42,303 bases of DNA, from the NCBI RefSeq assembly GCF_001544755.2, contig NZ_FCOF02000050.1, positions 1 to 42,303 on the forward strand, read 5' to 3'. The number at the start of each line of letters is the position of its first letter. Position 1 is the stretch's first letter. Under the pieces are notes generated by a model. That model was not told the origin of the DNA, searched no databases, and saw nothing but the letters and a program-made list of their open reading frames with translations. The translations under genes and the position numbers were made by a program. Shown here piece after piece: positions 17,689 to 26,086 of this stretch. Origin of the DNA: Caballeronia catudaia. GTDB lineage: Bacteria > Pseudomonadota > Gammaproteobacteria > Burkholderiales > Burkholderiaceae.

Positions 17689-18285
17689 ATGGATGCCGCA
17701 AGGATGGAAGATCTGGTGCAACGTCTGCACGAAAGCTTCAACGAATTTTCCGCATCGACGGGCGTGTCGCCGGGCAGTGTGCCGTATCCCGCCGCCGATG
17801 CCGCGGCGCTCGCCGCGTTCGATGCAACGCACGCGGACTGGCCGCCTTCGTACCGGACGTTTCTTTCGCTGCACAACGGCTGGGAGGGCTTCGAGCTGGT
17901 TTTCACCCTGATCGGCGCAGACGGCGAGCATACGAAGAAGGCGCTGAAGGACATCGACAAGACGCTGCGCATCTTCGATGAAAAATGGGCCGCCCGGTTC
18001 GGCCCTCCGACACCGGAGAAGATCGCGGAGTTCGAAGCCGGCGCGGATCTCTCCAGGAACATGGAGCTGGACGCGGGCGTGTATCTCCCGCACATGATGG
18101 TGTTCGGCACGGACTTCGCGGGCAGCCTCTATTACTTCGTCAACGATGGCCGCGGCGGAGCGCACCAAGCACGCGAATTGCGCGTCATCGAGCGCGATGT
18201 CTACGGTGAAATCATTCGCGTGTGCGGCGACTTCCCGGCGTTCCTTCAGGACACGCTGGAATTCCGGCGAAGCCTGATCGACTGA
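17689..18285 (+). CDS. SMI1/KNR4-family putative immunity protein 1
   Basis: This 198-residue protein has the SMI1/KNR4 (SUKH) pattern: PPSYRTFLSLHNGWEGF at about residues 52-68 and YLPHMMVFGTDFAGSLYYF at about 131-150. SUKH proteins are the commonest immunity family for polymorphic nuclease toxins. Its place immediately after the Rhs toxin tip makes it the first candidate antidote. The ATG at 17689 follows GAGGAGG with six-base spacing; the longer open frame overlaps the Rhs gene and is not used. It is paralogous to the next gene, sharing the SYR-FL---GW, GAD---ALKDI and FGTDF blocks. Confidence 0.85.
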   Translation: MDAARMEDLVQRLHESFNEFSASTGVSPGSVPYPAADAAALAAFDATHADWPPSYRTFLSLHNGWEGFELVFTLIGADGEHTKKALKDIDKTLRIFDEKWAARFGPPTPEKIAEFEAGADLSRNMELDAGVYLPHMMVFGTDFAGSLYYFVNDGRGGAHQARELRVIERDVYGEIIRVCGDFPAFLQDTLEFRRSLID

Positions 18286-18298
18286 TGAGGGACCGGCG

Positions 18299-18868
18299 AT
18301 GGAAGATGAAACGTATCGCGCACTCGTCGACGATCTGCGCGCGGCGCTGGGCGGCGACGAATGGCCGCTTGCCGCGCGCGTCGGCGACATCGACGAATGC
18401 GAGCGGCGCGCGGGCGTGCCGATGAGCCCGTCGTATCGCGCGTTTCTGCTGATACAGGACGGCTGGCCGGATTATGCGAACGGCTTCACCATCGTCGGCG
18501 CGGATTCGGCGAAGTACGAAGCGGCGCTTCGGGATATTGGCGAGACCGTCGACATTGAGCGCGACGAATGGCGGCAGACCTTCGGCGAGGACACGCCCGA
18601 GGCGGTCGCCCGCTACGAGCAGGAAGGCTCGGCGCTCAACCGGCTGGAAGCGGATTATTCGCCTTACGTGCCTCACAAAATCTGCTTCGGCACGGACTTC
18701 AACGGCGGACTGCTGTTCTTCGATCCGAAAGGCAGAAACGCGCGCGGCGAGATGCGCGTGTTTCGCTGGTATGTCGACAGCGGCACGCAGGCGATATTCG
18801 AATCGTTCGCCGATATGCTTCGCGCCGATCTCGCGGATGCACAGGCGGAGAAAAGCGATGCACGATAA
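18299..18868 (+). CDS. SMI1/KNR4-family putative immunity protein 2
   Basis: This 189-residue protein is a diverged paralogue of the preceding gene. SPSYRAFLLIQDGWPDY, GADSAKYEAALRDIG and YVPHKICFGTDFNGGLLFF align block by block with it, and both end in an acidic helix. Tandem SUKH genes often arise by duplication and then guard against different toxin variants, or the extra copy is an orphan kept from an older toxin tip. It starts 13 bases after the first copy, and its last codons overlap the pentapeptide-repeat gene. Which of the two binds the present toxin cannot be told from sequence. Confidence 0.85.
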   Translation: MEDETYRALVDDLRAALGGDEWPLAARVGDIDECERRAGVPMSPSYRAFLLIQDGWPDYANGFTIVGADSAKYEAALRDIGETVDIERDEWRQTFGEDTPEAVARYEQEGSALNRLEADYSPYVPHKICFGTDFNGGLLFFDPKGRNARGEMRVFRWYVDSGTQAIFESFADMLRADLADAQAEKSDAR

Positions 18869-19805
18869 ACCTTCATGCAGGGGCGTGGATCTGCGCCGCG
18901 CCGATCTTCGCGGCGCGGATTACGCGCGTGCCGATTTCACCGATGCCCTGCTGAACGAAGCCAATCTGTGCGAAGTCCTCATGCCCGGTTGCAGACTGGT
19001 CGGCGCACGCTTCGAATGCGCTTCGATGGAGAGCGCGGTGCTGCGCGGAAGCATTGCGTGCCGCGCGGATTTTCGGCGGGCGAGTCTCAGGGAATGCGAT
19101 CTGGCGCATTGCGACTTCAGGGACGCGTGCTTCTTCGAAGCGTGTCTCGCCAATACCGAATTGCGACATGCGCGGCTTGCCCGGTGCGATTTGCGTCGAT
19201 GTTTTCTCGAGGGCGCCGATCTCGCCTACGCCAATCTGAGCGATGCCAACCTGCAAGGCGCCGATCTGACCGGCGCAAACCTCGAAGGCGCCGTCCTGAC
19301 CGGCGCCGATCTGAGCGGCGCGTGCCTGTCTCACGCCAATCTGAGCGAAGCGACGGCGAGCGGCGTCACGTTCGACGGCACGCTTTTCGAAGGCGCGGTG
19401 GCGATGCGCGCCGATTTCTCTTCGTGCCGCTTCGTTCGCGCGACGGCGGCGCACGCGAACTTCGATCGCGCGACATTGCGTGCATCGCGATTCGAACATG
19501 TCCGCGCCTCCGATGCGTCGTTCGAGTTCGCGGATCTGCGCGATGCGGCGATCATCGAATGCCGTTTTGAGCGCACGTCGTTCGTGGGCGCGGAATTCGA
19601 CGGAGCGGGCGCGTCGCTGTCGAACTTCGAGGACGCCGACTTTTTCTGGAGCGAATCCCGATTTATGTCGTTGAGTCAGTGCACCACGAAGGGCGCGCGT
19701 TTTCCGGTCGCGATCGACGTGCGATACGCGCCGGACGGAATCAGGCCGCCCGATATCGTCGTTGCGCCGCTGAGCCGCGTGCATGAAGCGCAGCGCGTGA
19801 GCTGA
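18858..19805 (+). CDS. Pentapeptide-repeat protein at the end of the Rhs cassette
   Basis: This 315-residue protein is built of A(D/N)Lxx repeats from about residue 10 to 275. They are most regular at about 118-165 (EGADLAYANLSDANLQGADL and onward). They should form a right-handed quadrilateral beta-helix, a shape that in Qnr and MfpA mimics DNA. The C-terminal 45 residues leave the pattern. A GGAG site lies in the previous gene and the start overlaps it by 11 bases, so translation is coupled to immunity gene 2. In a cassette with a likely DNase tip, a DNA-mimic protector is plausible but unproven; a spike-associated role, known for other pentapeptide T6SS proteins, is the alternative. Confidence 0.85.
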   Translation: MHDKPSCRGVDLRRADLRGADYARADFTDALLNEANLCEVLMPGCRLVGARFECASMESAVLRGSIACRADFRRASLRECDLAHCDFRDACFFEACLANTELRHARLARCDLRRCFLEGADLAYANLSDANLQGADLTGANLEGAVLTGADLSGACLSHANLSEATASGVTFDGTLFEGAVAMRADFSSCRFVRATAAHANFDRATLRASRFEHVRASDASFEFADLRDAAIIECRFERTSFVGAEFDGAGASLSNFEDADFFWSESRFMSLSQCTTKGARFPVAIDVRYAPDGIRPPDIVVAPLSRVHEAQRVS

Positions 19806-19934
19806 CGCTGCGGCGCGGGCATTTGTATGAAGCCGGTCGAGGCGGGGCAGGCGATGCGACTTCAGATATCGCTCAGCGACTCGATCCGGCACTTCTCGTT
19901 GAGACGTGCGCTGGCGCACGGACCGGCGCCTTCG

Positions 19935-20525
19935 TTACCGCCCCGTTGTGAGGTCGCCCGGCAAATCGATATCGCGCAGCACGTTCGGATCGTCGACATC
20001 GACGATGGATGGCGCGTGCGTCGAGAAGATGCCGCGCGCGCCCGCATCGCCGTCGAGCGCGGCGAGCGCCTCGCGATGCGCGATGCCGAAACCCGCCGGA
20101 TGTCCGCGCGTGCCGCGATAAAACGGCGCCACGAGCGCCTGACCGGCATCTAGCGCACGCGCGACGGCTTCATACGTCGCGGGCTCGATCCACGGCATGT
20201 CGCCCAGGGCGACGAGCCAGCCATCGGATTCCGACGTGGCGCGCACGGCGGCGGCGAGCGTCGCGCCCATGCCGCGCCCGGCATCGGCGCTGAAGATGAC
20301 ATTGCAGCCTGCTTCGTTGAGCACGTCCGCGAGCTTTTCGGCGCCGGGACGCACGACCGCGAACACGTCGGCACACACCGCGAGCAGCCTGCGCGCCGAC
20401 TGAAACACGACGGGCGTGCCGTCGGGCAAGGTGGCGAGCAGTTTGTTGCGGTGTCCAGACGGGTCGAAGCGGGTGCCCAGACCCGCCGCCAGCAGGATGC
20501 CGGTGGCGTTCGACGCATAGCTCAT
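19935..20525 (-). CDS. MocA/MobA-like nucleotidyltransferase (molybdenum cofactor cytidylyltransferase type)
   Basis: This 196-residue protein has the nucleotide-binding start GILLAAGLGTRFDPSG and then HRNKLLATLPDG (residues about 8-35), the middle GRGMGATLAAAV and the catalytic-site LVALGDMPWIEP. The C-terminal RGTRGHPAGFG is the cofactor-binding motif of the MocA group. MocA adds CMP to molybdopterin to make the MCD cofactor used by xanthine-dehydrogenase-family enzymes such as PaoABC. It lies 115 bases downstream of the broken paoA-paoC remnant on the same strand, so it was probably the maturation gene of that operon. The gene itself appears intact. Its client enzyme, if any, is now encoded elsewhere. 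Confidence 0.82.
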   Translation of the reverse strand: MSYASNATGILLAAGLGTRFDPSGHRNKLLATLPDGTPVVFQSARRLLAVCADVFAVVRPGAEKLADVLNEAGCNVIFSADAGRGMGATLAAAVRATSESDGWLVALGDMPWIEPATYEAVARALDAGQALVAPFYRGTRGHPAGFGIAHREALAALDGDAGARGIFSTHAPSIVDVDDPNVLRDIDLPGDLTTGR

Positions 20526-20640
20526 CGCGGCGCTTCCTGTGGGGATGAAACCGGGATTGTGCGGCGCATCGAAGCCCGCCGCAAGCATAAAAAATCCGCG
20601 CGGCGCGTACGAAAAACGCGCCACGCGGACCGTCTTCACG

Positions 20641-21300
20641 TCATGTCATCGTCGGCGGCAACACCTTGTCGAGCGTGATCGGCAAATCGCGCACGCGCAC
20701 GCCCGTCGCGTGATACACCGCATTGCCGAGCGCACCCGCCACGCCCGTGATCCCGATTTCGCCGATTCCGCGCGCGCCGAGCGGATTGATGTGCGGATCG
20801 GGCTGTTCGACGAACGCAATATCCAGACTGCCGATATCCGCGTTCACCGGCACGTGATACTCCGCGAGATTCGCGTTGGTGTATCGGCCATAGCGCGCAT
20901 CCATTTCACTCTTTTCGAACAGCGCCGAGCCGACGCCCCACACGATGCCGCCCATCAACTGGCTGTGCGCGGTCTTCGGCGATAAGCGCGGCATCACCGC
21001 GAGTGTGAGACACGAGTTGATGCGCCGGCCCGACACGATCACCGTGCACGCGCCGCACTGGCCGCGGTCGCTGCCTTTCTTCGTGCCGGTGAGGCCGGCG
21101 TATTCGCGCACGGCGTCGGGCAGCGTCGTGCGCGCCTCGACCTGCAACTCGTAAGCATGGCCGTTGATGGCGAGCTTGACGGGCATCATCGGCGCGGCGG
21201 TGACGGCGGCGGCCGCCGCGGCCGATTGCAGAAAGCGCCGGCGCGACGACTTTTGCGCCGCGTCGCTGGCGTCGGGGGAATGGGCATCGGCTGGGGACAT
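20641..21300 (-). pseudogene. In-frame paoA-paoC deletion fusion (aldehyde oxidoreductase remnant)
   Basis: This 219-codon frame joins two different subunits. Residues 1-103 are PaoA-like: a twin-arginine signal (SSRRRFLQSAAA), the 2Fe-2S region TKKGSDRGQCGACTVIVSGRR and CLTLAVM. From about residue 105 the sequence is the C-terminus of the molybdenum subunit PaoC: PKTAHSQLMGGIVWGVGSAL, NANLAEYHVPVNAD, NPLGARGIGEIGITGVAGA and ATGVRVRDLPITLDK. The rest of PaoA, all of FAD subunit PaoB and most of PaoC are missing, consistent with one deletion of about 3 kb. The first Fe-S ligand Cys is Ser76. The frame is open, so a protein might be made, but it cannot be an oxidoreductase. I chose the ATG at 21300; the open frame extends upstream without family similarity. 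Confidence 0.85.
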
Positions 21301-21685
21301 GGCGATAGGGTGTCCTCGCCCGTTCAGAAGGACGCCTGGCGGAGGCTCGAATCTTCGTCGGGCAAATCGCTCGCGGCCGATCGCGACGATATCGGACGCA
21401 AGCGCCGATGCTGGGGTCCTCGGGCGGCGCTGGTCGCGGGGTCGCGATCGTCGGGAGCTTGTAAGAAATCCGAACGTTCGTCGAGTCGCAAACGGAAAAG
21501 CGGAGCAGGTCCGATGCCATGCGGCGCGGCAAAGAGCGGCGAAGGTGTCGTGCGGACCGTCCGGGTAAATGCTGCAAAGGCGATGCGAATGTTTCGCCAG
21601 GCGATGCAGTGTTGGACACATTTTGTAACCTCGGGCGAGCGCGCGTCGGTCAGAATCGAAAAGGTCGCGTCTCCGAATATTTTTC
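21301..21685. other. Gene-free spacer upstream of the pao remnant and the TPR gene
   Basis: These 385 bases separate two divergent genes and should contain both promoters. Open frames cross it, but they have no recognisable product. A relatively AT-rich patch near 21610-21635 (TTGGACACATTTTGTAAC) could be part of a promoter for the TPR gene. I see no terminator, tRNA or repeat in it. Confidence 0.4.
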
Positions 21686-23740
21686 ATGCCGCTCGATCCC
21701 CAGTCCTATCACCAGGCAGTCGATCATTACTCGCGCGGACAGCACGCCGCGGCGCTGGCCGTTCTCGCACCCTGGCTCGATGAGGCCAGCGCCGATCCCG
21801 AAGCGCTCAATCTCGCTGCAATGTGCGAATACGCGATGAATCGCATGGACCGGGCGGAGGCATGCTGGCAGCGTGCGATCGCCGGACATCCGCATCACAC
21901 GGGCGCATACAACAACCTCGGCAACCTGTACGAGCGGCTCGGACGCCGGACGGACGCGGAAGCGATGTATCGACGCTCGCTCGAGCTGAACGAAGATTCC
22001 GCCGATGCGCATTACAACCTCGGCAACGTGCTCGCGCAGCAAGACCGTCTCGCGGACGCGGAGCGGTCGTTTCGCAGTGCGCTCGAATTGCGGCCAGATT
22101 TTGCGCTGGCGCATAACAACCTCGCCAACCTGCTCGCGCGTGGCGAACGTGTGCCCGAGGCAGAGGCGGCGTATCGCCGGACGCTGGCGGCGCATCCCGG
22201 TTATGCGGATGCGCACAACAACCTCGGCAATCTGCTCGCGGCGCAGGAGCGCTTCGACGAGGCGGCGACGCATCTTCAGCAGGCGGTCGAGCTACGGCCG
22301 GACTGGGCCGATGTGCACGTGAATCTCGGCAGGGCGTTCGCCGGCCAGAAGCGCTACGACGACGCGGAGCGTGAGTTTCGCGCGGCGATAGGACTCAATC
22401 CACGCATGCTGGCCGCGCATCAGAAGCTGATCGAATTGCTCGACGGATGCGGACGCTTCGCGGAGCTGGAGCATGCATGTCGCCACGTCGCCGATATTGA
22501 GCCGGGTTCGAGCGACGCATTCCGCAACCTCGGCACGGCCATTTACCAGATTACTTCGCGCAGCCACCTCGAACGGATGGGCGAGGCCGAAGCGGCGTAT
22601 CGTCGCGCGATCGCGCTTCAGCCCGAGGCGACGGGCGCATACCTTTCTCTCGGCGACTTGCTTCAGGAAGACCCGGCGCGGATCGACGAAGCGATCGCGG
22701 AATTGCGGCAGGCGTTCGCGTTGGGCGCGCGCGGCGGGCAAGCGCAGGGACTGCTCGGCACGGCGCTCCTGCGCACGGGGCGCTACGCCGAAGGGTGGCC
22801 GCTTCTTGAATCACGCTACGACGGACGATGGGAAGAATTTCCGCTACGCGCAGAGCACGTGCCGTATCCGCAATGGCGTGGCGAATCGCTCGTGGGCAAA
22901 TCGCTGCTCGTGGTCGAGGAGCAGGGTTTCGGCGACACGTTCCAGTTCTGCCGCTATCTGAGCGCGCTCAAGTTACTCGGCCCGGCGAAAATCGCCGTCC
23001 TGTGGATGAGGGACGATCCGTTGTACCGTTCGATCCCAGGCGTCGACGCAAGCCTGACGCACGCAGAGTTGCCCGGCGCGCCGCCGTTCGACTACTGGTG
23101 CTTCCTCATGAGCCTGCCCGCCCTCATGCGCACCACGCTCGACACCATTCCGCGCACGACGCCCTATCTCTTCGCCGCAGACGACCGTATCGAATACTGG
23201 CGCAAACGTCTGCCGTCCGATGCGCTGAAGGTCGGCATTGCGTGGATGGGCGAGCCGCGTCCGCATCTGCGCGACGACTTCTGCAACTTCAGCCGTCGCT
23301 GGGCCAGCGCGCGCGACTGTCTGCCGCTGCTCGGCGTTCCCGGCGTGCGCTTCGTCAATCTGCAGAAAGGCGCAAGCGCGAGGCAGGACCTTGCCACGCT
23401 GCCGTCACACTTTCGTCCGCTCGATCCAATGGACGAGGCCGACAATTTCGCCGATACGGCCGCGATCATCGCGTGTCTGGACCTCGTGATTACCATCGAC
23501 ACGTCCATTGCGCATCTGGCGGGCGCGCTCGGCAAGCCCGTGTGGATTCTGCTGTCGTCGAAATCCTGCTGGCGCTGGCTGCTTCATCGCGATGATTCGC
23601 CGTGGTATCCGACCGCGCGCCTGTTCCGGCAAACCGTGCCCAACCAGTGGGACGACGTGATCGAACGCGTCGTCGCGGCGTTGACGGAATGGCGAGGCAA
23701 CCAACCGTCCCTCGCCGACGCCGCCCGCGGATTCATTTGA
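21686..23740 (+). CDS. TPR-repeat protein with C-terminal glycosyltransferase (GT9/GT41-like) domain
   Basis: This 684-residue protein has about eight to nine tetratricopeptide repeats over residues 10-350, many with the clear AYNNLGNLYERLGR, AHYNLGNVLAQQDR or AHNNLGNLLA pattern. The C-terminal domain begins near residue 395 (QWRGESLVGKSLLVVEEQGFGDTFQF) and includes DLVITIDTSIAHLAGALGKPVWILL, the nucleotide-sugar site seen in GT9-like and TPR-linked transferases. Such proteins glycosylate surface structures or proteins; the substrate is unknown. It has no signal peptide, so it should act in the cytoplasm. It converges with the isochorismatase gene, with an 8-base overlap of their ends. Confidence 0.82.
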   Translation: MPLDPQSYHQAVDHYSRGQHAAALAVLAPWLDEASADPEALNLAAMCEYAMNRMDRAEACWQRAIAGHPHHTGAYNNLGNLYERLGRRTDAEAMYRRSLELNEDSADAHYNLGNVLAQQDRLADAERSFRSALELRPDFALAHNNLANLLARGERVPEAEAAYRRTLAAHPGYADAHNNLGNLLAAQERFDEAATHLQQAVELRPDWADVHVNLGRAFAGQKRYDDAEREFRAAIGLNPRMLAAHQKLIELLDGCGRFAELEHACRHVADIEPGSSDAFRNLGTAIYQITSRSHLERMGEAEAAYRRAIALQPEATGAYLSLGDLLQEDPARIDEAIAELRQAFALGARGGQAQGLLGTALLRTGRYAEGWPLLESRYDGRWEEFPLRAEHVPYPQWRGESLVGKSLLVVEEQGFGDTFQFCRYLSALKLLGPAKIAVLWMRDDPLYRSIPGVDASLTHAELPGAPPFDYWCFLMSLPALMRTTLDTIPRTTPYLFAADDRIEYWRKRLPSDALKVGIAWMGEPRPHLRDDFCNFSRRWASARDCLPLLGVPGVRFVNLQKGASARQDLATLPSHFRPLDPMDEADNFADTAAIIACLDLVITIDTSIAHLAGALGKPVWILLSSKSCWRWLLHRDDSPWYPTARLFRQTVPNQWDDVIERVVAALTEWRGNQPSLADAARGFI

Positions 23741-24248
23741 CGAGCGCGAGCGCGTCCCTGAAACGCGGATGCCGATAACTGCCGAGCCAGCCGAAAATCG
23801 CCGTCTCGACTGTCGTTAGCCTCGCGCAGTCCTGCCGTGCGCGCTCCAGCGCGACGGCGCGATCGGCGGCGCGGCGTGAGGCGACCGCATCGGCGACCAA
23901 TTCCACGCGATAACCCAGCCGCAACAATCCGAGCACGGTCAGGAGCACGCACACATGCGCTTCCGCGCCGGCGACCCAGAGCGTCGCGGGCGCGGGCGGC
24001 AGCGCATCGACGAAAGCCGGTTCGAGCGTCGCGTCGAACGTGTGCTTTTCGATGATGTTCGCGCCGCGAACAGGTTCGAGCAGCGAACCCGCAGTGCCGC
24101 CGAGCCCGCGCGAATTCTGCTCCGTGACGACGACCGGCACATCGAGCAAATTCGCCGCGCGCAGCAGGGTGCCCACGCGCTCGCCGAGCCGCTCGCCGCC
24201 GTCGAGATGCGCCAGGAGGCGCGCCTGCATATCGATGACGACGAGCAT
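23733..24248 (-). CDS. Isochorismatase-family cysteine hydrolase
   Basis: This 171-residue protein has the family features: LVVIDMQARLL at residues 2-12 with the catalytic Asp (D6), VVVTEQNSRGLGGT and the EKHTFDA segment with the catalytic Lys. VAGAEAHVCVLLTVLGLL contains the nucleophilic Cys at about residue 101. YRVELVADAVASR is also typical. The family includes YcaC-like hydrolases and nicotinamidases; the exact substrate cannot be read. It begins 3 bases after the stop of the larger gene upstream (24252-25592), so the two form an operon. Confidence 0.87.
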   Translation of the reverse strand: MLVVIDMQARLLAHLDGGERLGERVGTLLRAANLLDVPVVVTEQNSRGLGGTAGSLLEPVRGANIIEKHTFDATLEPAFVDALPPAPATLWVAGAEAHVCVLLTVLGLLRLGYRVELVADAVASRRAADRAVALERARQDCARLTTVETAIFGWLGSYRHPRFRDALALVK

Positions 24249-24251
24249 GGC

Positions 24252-25592
24252 TTACGCCTCGCTTTCCATGATCCTGTCGATGAGCCGCGCGTTTTCACCC
24301 GCCGAGCCGATGCCCGCGTGCTTCGCCATCGGCACGAAGAAGTGCGTCGCGATCGGCAGCTTCGAGCGCTCGAGCCAGCTCGTCAGATGCGCGGCAAGAC
24401 GTTTCGCCGGCGTTCTCAGCTCCTCGCGCAGCACGCCAGGCAGCTTCTCGAAGTGACGCATGTCCGTCTGATACGGCTCGGGCGCGACGCACAGCGCGTT
24501 CGGCCGGCCTTCGACATCGACGGGAAGGCGCTCCAGCGCCTGATGCAGCAGCGCGACGCCCAGGCCCTCGCCACGCCACGGTTTGCGCACTTCCCACAGG
24601 CTGATGTAGATCACGCGATGCGCGTTGAACACCTCGCACAGCTTCTCGGGGCCCAGCGCCTCGGTCGCGGCGAGCGCGAGCGACAGCATCTCGCCGGAGT
24701 AGGTGTCGAGCGTGTAGACGAGATCGGCGCTGCGCGTGAGCGGCGGCACCTTGACGAGCTGCAGCCGCACCGCCGCCGCGACGATGTCGCTGCCCGCTTC
24801 GTGAAACACGGCGAACGCGGTGCCGAGACGCTCGTCGTCGACTTGCGGATACTCGTGACGGTAAGTCATCGTGAACAGAAACGGTCCGATCTTCTCGCGA
24901 TAAGCGAGCGGCCGGTCCACGTCGTAATCGTCGACGCCGTCGAGACCGTAAGGATCGTAATCGCGTTTCTCGCGCCGCTCGCCGTTCTCCGCGGCTGCGG
25001 CAAGCGCCGCGAGCGGACGGCGCGATTCGGGCACGAGATCTTCCGGCAAGCCTTCCCAGGAAAGGCGCAGGAACTCGCGCCCGCCGCGATAGTGCGTCTC
25101 GAAGAGCGACAGCACCGGCTCGCCCGCGACCGGATCGAGGATGCGCTGCGCGCATTCGTAGGCGCGCTCGAGCAGTTGATCCGCCTCGGCGGGATCGGGC
25201 GAGAGGTGCGGCTCGCTGCCCTGCGGCGCGGCGGGCAAGCCTCTTGCGAGACGTTGCTTGTGCGCGAGTTCGAGCCATTCGTCGGCGGCGCGTTCGGCGA
25301 TGAAACCCGCCGCGATGCGATAGCCTGTCAGCACGATCGACTGGCCGGTGCGCCCGAGCGGAAATGTGAACTCGTCGGACATGACGTCGTCGACGGTGGC
25401 GCCGTGGAAGGTTTCGCGCGGCAGGTTGGCGTTCGCCGCCGCATCGAAGCGGTCGTGCGACAGCACGTGGGCGACGAGGTCGGACGCGGCCGGGCCGAAC
25501 TCCGAGCCCGGGCCGGGCAGCAATTTCAGAAGGGACAAGGTACTCGGGGTGTGCTGCGTGCTCGTGGTGCCGGTCGTGCTCGATGTGCTCAT
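24252..25592 (-). CDS. Unknown 446-aa protein with GNAT-like acetyl-CoA motif
   Basis: I do not recognise a named family. The N-terminal 20 residues are a Ser/Thr-rich, disordered stretch. The middle is acidic and charged. Residues about 336-349 (RKPWRGEGLGVALL) resemble motif A of GNAT acetyltransferases (RxxGxG), and the preceding strand-like VIYISLWEV fits the same fold. I place the start at 25592 because GGAG lies nine bases before it; an ATG at 25601 directly abuts the same site. It is co-transcribed with the isochorismatase gene. An acyltransferase role is a modest inference. Confidence 0.6.
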   Translation of the reverse strand: MSTSSTTGTTSTQHTPSTLSLLKLLPGPGSEFGPAASDLVAHVLSHDRFDAAANANLPRETFHGATVDDVMSDEFTFPLGRTGQSIVLTGYRIAAGFIAERAADEWLELAHKQRLARGLPAAPQGSEPHLSPDPAEADQLLERAYECAQRILDPVAGEPVLSLFETHYRGGREFLRLSWEGLPEDLVPESRRPLAALAAAAENGERREKRDYDPYGLDGVDDYDVDRPLAYREKIGPFLFTMTYRHEYPQVDDERLGTAFAVFHEAGSDIVAAAVRLQLVKVPPLTRSADLVYTLDTYSGEMLSLALAATEALGPEKLCEVFNAHRVIYISLWEVRKPWRGEGLGVALLHQALERLPVDVEGRPNALCVAPEPYQTDMRHFEKLPGVLREELRTPAKRLAAHLTSWLERSKLPIATHFFVPMAKHAGIGSAGENARLIDRIMESEA

Positions 25593-25654
25593 GAGTGCCA
25601 TCTCCGATCGTGAAGGGTTATCGTAACAAACCGTCGTATTTACGGGAGCAATCG

Positions 25655-26077
25655 ATGAACGTTCAAAAGGACGGAGAGCAGTCGGCTACGGTTCATGAAG
25701 GCGGATGCGCCTGCGGCGCGTTTCGCTTTCGCGCGACTGGCAAGCCCATGCGCGCCTGCGTGTGCCATTGCATGACGTGCCGGCAGGTGCACGGCTCCGC
25801 CTTCGGAGCTTATGCGATTTACATGCGCGGCGACGTGATGATGAGCGGCAGCCTTTCGACGTGGCGCAGTTCCGACGACGGGCGGCGGCACTTCTGCCCG
25901 GTGTGCGGCTCGGTCGCGTACATGGAGTTCACGACGCGCGACGAAGTCGATCTGCCCATCGGCGCATTCGACGAAACCGGCCTCTTCGAGCCGGAATACG
26001 AACTCTGGTGCAAGCATCGCGAGCCGTGGCTGCCGAAGGGCGCACGTCCGGAATACGACGAAGAGCGCGCGCACTAG
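25655..26077 (+). CDS. GFA-family (CENP-V/Gfa-like) zinc protein
   Basis: This 140-residue protein has the zinc ligands of the glutathione-dependent formaldehyde-activating (GFA) family: C18 and C20 in GGCACGAFRF, C37, C39 and C42 in CVCHCMTCRQVHG, and C81 and C84 in FCPVCGS. Family members bind two zinc ions and act on S-hydroxymethylglutathione or related adducts, although many have unknown substrates. GGGAG sits seven bases before the ATG. The DUF72 gene starts 9 bases after its stop, which suggests one transcript. The two families have no known shared pathway. Confidence 0.9.
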   Translation: MNVQKDGEQSATVHEGGCACGAFRFRATGKPMRACVCHCMTCRQVHGSAFGAYAIYMRGDVMMSGSLSTWRSSDDGRRHFCPVCGSVAYMEFTTRDEVDLPIGAFDETGLFEPEYELWCKHREPWLPKGARPEYDEERAH

Positions 26078-26086
26078 GCACGCGCG

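Noticed and set aside
19190..19350. CRISPR-like regular spacing
   Set aside because: The regular GCCGATCTGA/GCCAATCTGA motifs encode A(D/N)L pentapeptides; no repeat-spacer structure exists.
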